DNA of 64,000 bases from Luidia sarsii. Its lineage: Eukaryota; Echinodermata; Asteroidea; Paxillosida; Luidiidae. Location of the stretch: assembly GCA_949987565.1 (NCBI GenBank), contig OX465110.1, forward strand, positions 1,150,233 to 1,214,232, given 5' to 3'. Every line of letters begins with the position of its first letter. The first letter of the stretch is position 1. This document shows positions 40,801-52,800 of this stretch, piece after piece. Below the pieces are notes generated by a model. That model saw only the letters and a list, made by a program, of their open reading frames with translations. It was not told the DNA's origin and made no database searches. A program made the position numbers and the translations under genes.

Positions 40801-43800
40801 GTTTTCTATACCGGTATATGGCAATAACATATCTATGATTCAAATCGATCAATATCCATGAATCAAATCGATCAATATCCATGAATCAAATCAATCAATA
40901 TCCATGAATCAAATCAATCAATATCCATGAATCAAATTAGGAAGAAAAGATTTTGACACTGTCAGAAATAAACAAATAAGAAATATGGGAACAACTGTCA
41001 CCTAGGATAGACGGTGTGGCTGGAAATCATCCAAGCTGTGATGATCCTAGGATTGTATGGAGGTGGGAATATCAGGTAATTTGCATGCAGGGCACACTGC
41101 ACACTGGACACTGGAAGGGAAAATGGAACAATCTCTCATCTTGCAGTGTGTGTACTTACAATGCTGGAAGGATCGGTTACCCTTGGGCAGCCTAATGGGC
41201 TGTGGATTGGCTTTGCTCAGCCAACCTGGGGGTTGAAAAAGAGATGCATCCCGCAAACATCCATTTACCACACAAACCAAGTATACCATACCATAGTATG
41301 GTATACCATATACTATGCCATGGTATGGTATACCATACTATAGTGTGGTATACCATACCATATCTACCAACCTATCTTAAAGGAAATTAGGAATACTTCT
41401 GCTCAAAAAGAGGAATGACAGAGCAAACTACATAGGAATACATGTGTTTTTGTGTAATTCCAAGCCCAAGATCAGAATCTGTTGACAGCTTGTAAAAAGT
41501 GATACATCTTTACCCCAAAAAGAGGAATGATTCCTACAAAATAGGAATGGTTGGCAGCTATGCCATAAGTATGAAGAAATTTCAAATGTAAGAACAATCC
41601 CGATCCTTTCAAAGGGAAAGACAAGCTGCCTTCAATTGATTCAGGAAGAGAAAACATCATGACTCTCCCAAAGGTCCTAGGATTGGAAACATCTGTTCAC
41701 TAGCAATCTTCAGATTTAAAATCTACACCGTTTTCCACAAGGGCGAGCGAGTAATTACCACAAAATGAATTTTAAAAGATCGATTCTTCAGGGTTTGATT
41801 ACTCCAATGAAATGCAGTTTCAGAAACTGGGAAAAAGACCAAGGTCCAAGGACAGGGAAGTAATGAACACAGACAACCAACCAGACAAGTGGACTTACTG
41901 TCGAAAGACCTCACATTGCCGTAGAGCAAGGAAGAAGGCGTGTAGGTCTCTGGAGAGGGTAAAAGTGCACAGCGCCATCAGATAAAAGACCTGGGAATCC
42001 TAGACGGCATCTCAAGCACACTCCAAGAGAAAGCCATGCATGGACAACAGACACGGGATGTGGTCTTATTCACACCAGCCAAGACGTAGGGAGTGCATAC
42101 AAGGGACTCAGGTTAGTGGAGATGTAGAGGCGACTGTCTCCAAGGTTACGTGTCGCCAGGCAACCTTGCTTCATATTGGACAAGGAACATTCCGCATCAT
42201 GCTTTTTCACACCAAGACCGTTGGATATTGATTGTTAGGTATCGTGGGATTCCAATGACAATGATTCCTGCTCATGATGTAAATCTGGCTGACAGTACAC
42301 TCGCCGGGGGTTGGAGTCTGAGATGAAGGGATAGCAACTCATGGGAAGGAGGTTGAAACTAAAGGGGGTCGGTGTGTAGGGATGGGGGCAAGGTTGAAAC
42401 AGCATACAAAGCACACTCAGGCAATTGGAAAATTCATCCAGAAAAGAAAAATCAGACCCTAGTGTCTGAACTGAAAGAACCACAAGCCTCCTTGTTAAAA
42501 CCACTCAAGATCATTGAACAATTCTGACAAATTTTGAAACGCAACTCATGCAAAGATAAACCACACCAGGCAATGCCTTCAGACGCTTGAATTATCAGAC
42601 TGAGACATGAAATGAAGACGTGTTGAAGGGATCCCAACACAACCAGAAGGTGTCATCGTGCTGAAGGAGTCCTTGGACTATTACCAAGACACACACTAGT
42701 ATCAGCTCATTAGAATCCAATGGGAATTCCTCCTCTATCTGGCACACTCCCTCCCAGATAAACGGCCTTGTAGAACACCCTTGTTAGTCTAAGATTACGT
42801 ATCGGGGCAAACCATGCAGTGTGTTTAATCAGTCGGTACACAATACATGTAGGAATGAGGGTTCCTCAGGGATCTCTACTTACTATAAGGGCTAAACACT
42901 GTATCCGAGCTACTAGCCGACCACGGACCTGTTGTAGAGCGATTAAACAAGACATGGGTTACAGTCTAAGAGTACCTCTCGATTCTGAACACTGTTTCCT
43001 CTGAGCTTGACAATCACGCTGGGGAACTGAAGCTGCTAAAAGCCATTTGCATTAACAAGGAAATTTACAAGAGGGATTCAAAGGTAGACAGCACTAGACT
43101 AACCGAGACTGACAACAGACATAGATTACTGAATAAAGTCCGGCAATTGAGCAAGATTGATCAAGATCGGAGATGAGACAGAACAACATCGGGACGGGTA
43201 GCAGCCAAGTCTTTTCGAAACGGAAACACAGAACCTCTCCTTTTCTTCCAAAACTGAACATCAGTACTCACTGGGATCTTCGTCTGATTTCTTGATCGAA
43301 GGGGTCCCTTGAGACAAAAGTTAAACAGGCAACAGCATGTTACAATTTTATCATTAAGGTTTAGAGATTTCACTCTGAAGTTAGGCCGTACTGATTGCAA
43401 GATACAGTAAACAATTATAACAGTCAGAACGAGTTTTGCTTACAAATGAGCACATTTTACGACTCCAACAACTTCTCAACAACTCAACAAAACTTCTCAA
43501 CAAACTTGAAATTTCTGAACAACTAAACATTCAAGTAGGAGTTAGATTTTAACATTGCAATAAACAATGGAACATTGTAAACACTGCGGTCAGAATAACA
43601 TATTCTCAAGCCATGTTCTTCACCAAAGAACACAAGACAAGACAAGATCAACTGACGATAGATATGGCATTATTAATAACCAACAAATGAGTTAGCAACT
43701 GCCTATATTTATTCTGCTTCGGTACAACTCTGTAAAATTGTAAATCAAATTCATGTCAAAATTCAGACAAACGTCGCTAGTCACTGTAAGCTCAACTGAA

Positions 43801-46800
43801 CCACACAGAAGGGGACACTGTCCCAACATAAGGTTATTCGTAACAAACAAATCTTTGTAACAAGACAAAGTACAGATGATGGCATGTTGCAGACAAGACA
43901 AAGTTTCATCTCCTAGATAAATAAAACAGAGAAATTGCTGACATAAACGGGGCATCGATTGCTTCACTTTGTTCAGGACAGCCATTCAAAACTAAATCAA
44001 AGTGTCTGAGTGCAACAGAAAGGAACAGCTTCAGACAATGGCATTTTTTTCAGCAAGACTCTGTCGCTAAACGATGAAGACAGACAAAAAGACTCGGACC
44101 ACGTCTGTGAAGGAGGTGATGATGGTAAAAACAGTGATGAAGCAATAATGGGACAACAATGATGCAAGAACTAAGAAGGCATGACATCTCAATGCAAGAA
44201 ACAAGAGCATCATGATCACAGAACAAACTCTAGACGGAAAAAAGGGAACAAAAACTCGGACTGAGAACTTGTGCCCATCTCGTACAACGTAAACCACAGT
44301 CAATTAACATGCTGAAAATGAAACAGGTGCAAACAGTACATGCACTCCATTCACAGGGGATTGCTGTATCTCAATGCCTCATGCTAAGAAATCATTTCTA
44401 CTCACAAGGCGGCTCATCGTATGTGGACTTTATGGGGTATTTGGGTTTCTCTCTCTGCTTTGTCCAATTGGGAGATTCAAAATCTTCATCGGGGTAAGAC
44501 CTCCGGGGTCCTCCAGCCGTTCTCCGAGCCGTTCTCCTTTCTCTGGGTTCCTCTTCATCCTCTTGGATATCTCGGTACCGGTATCTCCGATGGAATGTCT
44601 GCGCCTCCTCCTGACTCTTACCCTGCTCCTCTGGGGAAGGTCCCGGAATGCCTCTGCCCAGCATGGCTAGCACATCCTCCTCCTCTTCTGCCTCCTTCTT
44701 CCGCTGTTTTGGAGCCCTGTCAACTTTCTCCTTTTCCTCTTTCACTCTTTGCTTCGAGCTCGAGATGCCTCCACCTTCACTGACGGGAGGCTGAAAGCCT
44801 TGACTCAGCATGGATAGAACATCTTCCTCTTCAGATACCTCTGCCGGCTTGGAGATCTTCTCCTTCTCTTCCCTCGGTTCAATCTCCTCTTCTTCTTGGA
44901 CCTCTTGGGGGAGAGGTTCAAAACCTTGACTCAACAAAGCCAGAATGTCGTCTTCTTTACCCTTACTAGGATGTTCCTTATCTGATTGCTTGGTCTCTTC
45001 CATCACAGGAGGACTGATACCTTGACTCAAGAAAGCTAGGACATCCTCTTCGTCTTGATCCTTTGAAGGCTTCTTCAGGGTAATTGAAGGTTTTTGGACA
45101 CTGTCCTCAAAAGAACTGCTCCTCTCTGATGGCAGCCCCCCAGAAAGAAGAACCATTAGCTCATCATCCTCATCCTTCTTGCTCCTGGTGTCTGGAGTCT
45201 TTATTCCTTGAGCTGGCTCCTGTGAGATGCCGTCCTTCTTCACGAAGGTGGTCTTGGCAAGTAACTGGGAGCTCTGGGACTGCCCGGATTTCCCAGTCTT
45301 TGCGGGAGACTCGTAGTAAGTCTGCACAAACTTCCCATCATTCGGCAACTCCAACTGAGACGGAGTGAGCTCATCAAAGGTGTCCTCCTCAGAATCGCAG
45401 GCAATCTCAGATATGTCTCCTTCCGTGTCTGAGCCCCCCAGATAAGAATGCTCTTCACCGTCTCTCAGCGAGGACTGAGTTGGAATTCCCTGGCTGAGGA
45501 ACGACATGATATCATCTTCGTCATCTTTCGGAGGCTGCTCCTTGGCTTGGTGATGAGAAGGTCCTCTGGTCTGGAAAGAAGAAAACTTGAAGCCACTGGC
45601 AAGAGAGCCGCCTGAGAGAGGCTTACCCTCATCTTTCTCACTAGGCACCATCTTAGGAGGAGGCTCCGATTCCCCTGTGAACGTGTCATCTAGTTCTGAA
45701 GTGGAGCACCTCGTGTCTGCATCACTCACCCAGGAGACATCCTCCTGGTCCTTATCAACAATGGCCTGATTCCCAAGACTATCACTTGGCGGGACATCCC
45801 CCATGCTCAAGAGCATTAGCACATCCTCTTCATCTTCATCCACGTCTGCTTTGATGCTCGAGGATCTTCGGACTTGTCTGTGTGCCCCGGCGGTGTCGCT
45901 GTCGCTGGATTTCAAGGAGGTGACGGACACCTCAGAGGCGAGGAAGAATTTAGGGCGGCGGCCCTTTCCTCCCGAGACCTCGCACTCCTCCTCTGCGACC
46001 GGCGTGTGTGAATCGGCATCATCCTCTGAGGGTAGAGTGAGGTAGCCTTCCGACTCCGAGATGATGAAGGATTCCTGCTCTGCATCGCTGCCTTCGGTGG
46101 TGGGGGTGACGGAGTAGCAGGCGGCCAAGGATGAGGTGGAGGAGGAGGGGTAGATGGGGGTGAACGAGGCACCTGTCTCCGAGGAGGTGTCCATGTAGGG
46201 GTCGTATCTCAGATCGCCTTGGCTCAAGAGGTCAAGAGGATCCTCATCCAGATCCTCCTCAGTCTCCTCTCGGATATCATCCAAGTTCCCGTCTGACGGA
46301 GATGCCAGACTTGAAGTCTCGACCTCTTCAGAGCTGCTTGGCCCAGCCATGGCATCGGGAAGCTCCAAGTTCATACTCCGTTCCTTACCAGTCCTCCCCT
46401 GGCTACCCTCCGAGTCTTGACCTCCGTCCTGAGAACTTTGACCTTTGACATGAACCTCTTTCAAAGCCCCTTCAAGGAAGCAAGAAATGGGAGATGGGGC
46501 TTTGCATCGAGAGGTTCAAACGGGGGAAGTGGGTCATTCTTTGGACATGCACTGGGTAATCAGTAAGGAGTAGGTTCTAGACTAGAATTAAAAGGGAGCT
46601 TCATTTTGTCTTCTGGTTTCATACAGGATGAAATAAAATTGACCAATGCTCTTCATTTAGAGGAAATATTCACATAAGGGAGAGGTTATAACTTATAAGG
46701 ATACTCGGAGATATTCAGACACTCGTAAGTAAAATCTGTATTGAATATTTGATTTTGGCAGGAACAAGGGGGCATCACCAACTTAAAAAAAGCACCTTAG

Positions 46801-49800
46801 TGAAGACAGAGTATGGGGTGTAACTGAATGCAAAGAGCAAGTTAATGATTGGCATTGTTACAAGGGACCATGCATAAATAAATCTCATTTACTCTTTGTC
46901 AGTATACAGTGGCACTGTATACACTAAAAGAAAAATTGGCATAGTATGCAAAGGTCAACAGTATGGACATTTAATCCTAGACCCTGACTAGAACATCTTT
47001 GAGATCTTTATCATCGTGTAGATGTTATCATTGCTGAGGACACTCGCATGCAACTTGCAAGGCATACCGTACCTTCATTTGAACTCTTAGTCTCTGCTCT
47101 TTCGGCCTCATTATGCGCATCAGCCTCTACCGTGACCTTTGACCCCTGTTTGGTCTCGGATTCTAGAGCGGCCTCCTGTGAAGTCCCTGGCCCACTGCCA
47201 GCACCCCCTACTGGCACAGACACGGTAACGAAGTTGAAGGGCATCACTTTGGGTTTTTGAAAAGAATTTCAAAATGAATTTCCCTTATGGCAGATATACT
47301 GTACATGTAATGATCTTTTCAATCATGAAGAGCAAAGCGAGTTTAAGAGCAGTGTTTTCAATCTCATCTTAGACCACAAATTCAGTATGGTCTAACATGA
47401 GAGCTGAAGCATCCGAAAATCTAAATCAATTTCATATTTGAAACAACAACAAAATTTGGAAACACAGATCAAAGAAATTTAACCATCTTCCTTTGGGGAT
47501 CTTTTGAAAGATCTGAGAATTATGTATCAGATCATGCAGAGGACGAGAAATGAGACATTGGAACGTACAAAGCCTGAATCAATCTTACATTTTACACACA
47601 AATTACAAGCATGATTCAATGGGAAAAATGTTAGCAGTAAGGAATGTTTTAAAATCTGCTAACAGTTTGGAGGAGAGAAAAAAGACATCTTTCAGACATT
47701 CCAACCTCCAAAACTCCTAAAAAAGGTTACATTTCAACCATTTAAATTAAACATGATTCAAAGAAAATCTTGAAAATCTTTTGGGCTCAGCCAACAATTT
47801 GCAGTTTGGAGGTGAGATAATCTTCGTGGGATCATGCAATCGGCTTACTTGCTTGAGAGGAGTTAGAAGGAGGATCCTTGGTGCCCACCTCACACCCACT
47901 AGGTAAGGGAGTATCCATGGCAACGTCCTTATTGGCCGTTGCCGTGGGCAACCCCTCGGGACTGAGGGAGGAGGAGGAGGCGGGGGGCTTGGTGGACTCC
48001 TCCTTCTGTCGCATCTCGCGCCGCCTCTGACGCCGCTCCGCCATCAGCTGCTGAAACTCGGTAACCTCGGGCTGCACGCCGCCTTCTTGCTTGGCGTCTT
48101 GAGGGGACGGAGAAGGTTTTTTTTTTATCGGGTAGTTGAGAAGAGAGGAGGGAGTGGAGTCAAGAGAGGGTTACTTATCGATTCTTGGATGGTTGCCATG
48201 GTAACGTGCGGATTTGGCATGCTGGAGGCTTCACACGGCAGGGCGGCAAACGCTGACTTAAAGAGACGAGTTTCAGAAGTTTACACTGGGTCTCGATTTT
48301 CAATTCCTCTTCCGGAGGCGTGAATCATGCAATACACATTTCTTTCCAAAGTTTTAACGACAATTTAAATGTCATGAAAAAAATGCAGCTTACTCGCTAA
48401 TTCCAAAATATTTCTGGGACCATATTCACAAATCCATGCGAGTTAAGAAAGTTTAGTCAATTCTTGCACACAGAGCTGAAAACGATGTTTGAATCAGATA
48501 AAATTCCGGTCATCAGTTTCAAACACAGAGAAGCAAAGCAGATTAGCCAAGACCAGGTGAAATTCTCCACTCCGTAAACAAAGCCCAACGGGAATTTGCA
48601 ACTCCAGTACATCCAAAGACTGCATTCACGTTTTCATGGAGTCGTAATCAGAAGATAAGCCACACTGATGGCTGGCAGTCCTCAAGAGATGTCAGCACGT
48701 GAACGCAAGATTCTCGTATATCAAGGACTCACAACACCATCTCAGGCATTAAGTGGACATGCCTACATCACACTGCATAAACAGAGTTGGTCCCCGAAGT
48801 AGTGTGCCCTCAAAACATCAAATTCCTCAAAAGCCTCCTGGGCGGGATGTCGCAAAGCCTTACGATGCATCGTATTTCAACTTAAGATGAATAACCCATC
48901 GCAGGGTCGTAACCCATCACAGGGCCGTATGGTTTATGTGCGACACTCGCCTTCCTGCAATTGATCGCAAGTTATGATGAGTTTGGTGAAATCCAACTAC
49001 AGTTTCCTTTTCAAGTCTGCACTGTCCATAAAACAAACTGCTATTACAAGAACAACTTCACCAAATTACATGTATATATCCATTCACTGGTATCAGCAGA
49101 GCAAGAAATATATCTCCTCCATTGGTAGTCATGCCAAAGCATCACAAATCCAAAGCAGTTCTCCAATGTACGTACTCTCTCCACGTCTGATGTCCGTAGT
49201 TGATAGAAAATCTCTGGAATGTACAATACCACCTCTATCTACCGGTACAGAGGTCTTCATCCATTTTTTTGGAAGCAGAAAAGAAAAAGCAACGTTCGTC
49301 CAACTGATAGAATGGCAGGAGGGTCCCCACAGCGAATTTCCACAGCCTGTTGTTTCAACTTTCCAAGTTAGACGTCCATTGCAACTCCCACCAGACACTG
49401 GACGTTTCCAAACTCACAGCTCCGCGTCGACGGCACATTTCAGAATATTGCAGGAGGCCAAGGCAGTGCCTGGTATTTATAGTCAGTCCCCATCCAAAGC
49501 CTCGCTGTCATTTGCTTAGTCTCAAGGTTCATTATTAATGAGGGAGAGAGGGGTTTGTACAGCCACGTGAGGCCGATACGCTGTCCAGCTGTGACATTCA
49601 ACCACGCGTCACTCGAGATAACGACGAGGTGTGACGCAAAAAGCCAAGTGGATGAATCCATCAGAAGCTTCAAGACAGCACGCACAGTTGTACCAGCGTG
49701 GTTTGTAATGGAAGAGTGATGATTCGGGGAATTAACGGAAGAACCACAAATATACCTCGGGATTTCACCATGTTGGAATGTGCAATGACAAACTGTGTGT

Positions 49801-52800
49801 CAACCAGAGAGGGAAATCGCAGCTTTTACGTGATCCTCAAACTTTAAAAACTGCAAAGTCAGGTCTCGGGCTACACAAACCCAAGCAGTGTGCCAAGAAA
49901 ACACAGAGTTCTGTGCCAGGCAAACTCTGCCCGATGGGAACTTCACAAGAATGTCTCGTTAGACATTTTAATGAGGCAAGAGCCGCGCTCCATCGCAGGG
50001 AGTCGTTAACCGGTCCTCATTCCGAAAACAGATTCCAAGAAGCCGCTGCGCCTTTTTGCTGCTAGCAATAACATCTGTTTCAGTAAACTGAGATTTTCCT
50101 GATGCGAGTATGAGACCTGAAGACATCGTAATGATATCTCAAGGGACAAATAGATGAAAAAAAAAATGACAAGAAGCGTCTCTTTATGTTTTGTCTCTTT
50201 ATCAATTCATATCTAAGAGACGATACTGGCTTTGACTGAAATGAAACAAAAAATGGTGGCTGACGGATTGATGGGACAGCTGGCCTGTTGCTAGGCAACA
50301 AAGTGGATACCTCTGAGAGGTAACACCATGGGGTCAGACGATACAAGGATGGATGTTGCGAGATGGATTAATTTCATTAGATTTTTCCTGTAGAGAGTAT
50401 TTCCAGGTCAGAAAGTAGCACAGAATGGTCCATCATCGACGTGATTTCATTAATTTGTTTCAGCAGACAGAAGGGAGACAGTGACATATTAATTAAGTCT
50501 CTGGTAGAGAAGGATTAAGAATCATCTTAAAGGGAAGATTATTGTTATAATGTAAGGAGTTACACCTGCATCTGCTCATACACATTTGGGAATTCTGAAA
50601 TACGGTAGATTAGCCAGGGGTTTGAAAAAGGGTGTTAATATGGTCGCAGTAAGACATGTGCTACTACTATGCTAATACAAATACAAATGGTTTCAAAAAG
50701 TTAATATTTTGCTGAAAAACTGTTACCAATTATGCATATTATTCTAGATTTGCTACTTGTGACTGGAAATACAGCGAGTTGGAAATTCTGATCTCAGTAC
50801 AACTTGGATGGCACTTTGTTTGATAGACTCTACGGACCTCAATTTAGCACTCAATTATATACATGTACATGTAAATAGATCTGTTAGCCTTGATCACAGG
50901 GTCGAGCTATCTGTTTTGTTCTCAACCATACAGGGCAATTTTTTTCACAGTTCGGTAGGCATATGAAAAATGATGATCCATCCAGGTTCATATAGAGATC
51001 AGAGCTTGGTACAGGCATGGCAATACCTTCCAGTATCAGGAGAAACGTTTTGCACGGACGCCAATTTAGTTTTAGTAAAGTTTGGGCAACAATGAGCGTC
51101 AGGCAGGACTGGGGTGGAGGGAGGGACCGAGGGGGGCGGGGATTTTGTTTCTGTTTTTTTGCCGCGTTCACATTTTGGTGGTGCCATGCCCAACTCACTA
51201 ATAACGGTTGGCCTCAGCCCAGCTGCAGAGGGCGGTGTTGCAGCAACACCGCCCTCTGCTGGTGGATATTCGCCAGGTGTCTGTCGGGTTCGTCTCCGTC
51301 TCCAGGGAATTTTGGCTAGGTGAGGGGAAAGAAGGCGTCTTTTTTACAGTTTCTTCCAAGAATTACAGAAAAAGGTGCATATATGAAGTAGTGGAATTGG
51401 CCACAATTAAATCAATTGTGGTAGAGACCTGAAATAAAAGAATATTATTTAGTATCAAGTTATTCATGATGGGGGAAAAAGATGAATTTTTCACTCAAAT
51501 GAAGTTGATGATTTTGAAAACCACACAACCACACCAATAAAATCACCGTCACAAACCACATAAAAGTAAAGAAATATTCAATATGAATCAATGATGAATC
51601 AATGATGAATCAAAATTGGAGAGTCGGAAACATGTCAATCAATATCAATCAACACTTATCCACTCATCTGTAAAATAATATCTTCAGAGAAAGATATTAT
51701 AGACATTAAATAGATTACATGTTCCTTCAACAAACAATTAAAGCAAAAGGTATGGATTTGGACTGGAAATGGAATCAAGCTAATCTTGTTCTTAGATAAG
51801 CAGACATCTGTAATCATCTTAAGGAATGAAGATTACTCAAAGAAAAACCAGCTACCATTTTGGTGAATGCTGCTTGACTAAATTGTGAGTTGGTAGAGAG
51901 GTTTCTTTTCTGAGAGGCAAAAAACCAAAGGTCAAGATATTGCAGCCGTCTTGAGTAAGCAGTTACTGAAGAATGTTTCTAGTTGAGGACCTATAAGGAT
52001 GGTGTGTAGATTCGGTAGGGTTAATGTAAGGCTTGTAAGGCTTTTAGTGTCGGGAATATGAATGATTGACTTACTGCTGCTAGTCTCTGACGCACTGACA
52101 TCCGTGGTTGCTGCCGATGTGTCCTCCCTCCCCGACCCCTCCTGGTCCTGCACCCTCCTCCTCACCCTCCTCTCCTCAAGCAGCTCCTTGACCGTCTTAT
52201 CCGCGGCCGGCGAGTCTGGTAACATCGAGTTATCCACAGACAGCCTGGCACGATTCCTCCTGAATCAGGGGACGAGAATGCAACAATGACTCACAGTGCA
52301 GAGGATATCTTCGGGGAAGAGTTTCCACCATCCCTTCACAAAGGCAGCAGTGTCCTAAATGGCACAGTTTCAGATACCTTGGCAGTAGTTGTCTGAGATT
52401 CTGATTGCGCTAGAATATCTGGTAACCATCAAAGGCCATCCATTGGTTTTCATTTATCCTATGAGATCCTTTCAAGATGTGACAGGGCAGGATCTCAATC
52501 TCTTGTTTTGGAAAAAGTCAATCCTGAATTTGTTTTTCAGATTCCTCTGTACAAAGTTGACCATGCCAGAAATCAGGGTCAACTGGTATTTTTGTGTACA
52601 TTGTTTTTCAAGCATGATTATGACCAATGGGGTGGTAGCTTATGGGTCTTTTTCCAAAACCCAGCTTAGGCTTCAGCTCCGGCTTTGTCTCTGTTAAACA
52701 AAAGCTGAAAAAATATATATATATTTTTTTTTTTTGAAGTTAAAGCTTTGGAGTCTTTTTCCAACTGCAGTAGATGTTTAACATTCAGAAATTAAGCCAA

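Larger units (their letters stand above)
48098..52074. other. FHOD: Large intron between exons 10 and 9
   Basis: A 4-kb intron with low repeat content compared with the rest of the gene. It holds the candidate TATA promoter near 49480 and a perfect hairpin at 51225-51259. An open frame of 181 codons on the plus strand (48974-49519) has no recognisable domain. Confidence 0.65.

Noticed and set aside
42235..42504. Minus-strand open frame that could hold another cassette exon (around SDSNPRR)
   Set aside because: The splice sites there give the wrong phase and the peptide lacks the composition of the neighbouring linker exons.
48974..49519. Plus-strand open frame of 181 codons in a large intron
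   Set aside because: It shows no recognisable domain, hydrophobic pattern or splice continuation. The composition is ordinary intronic sequence.
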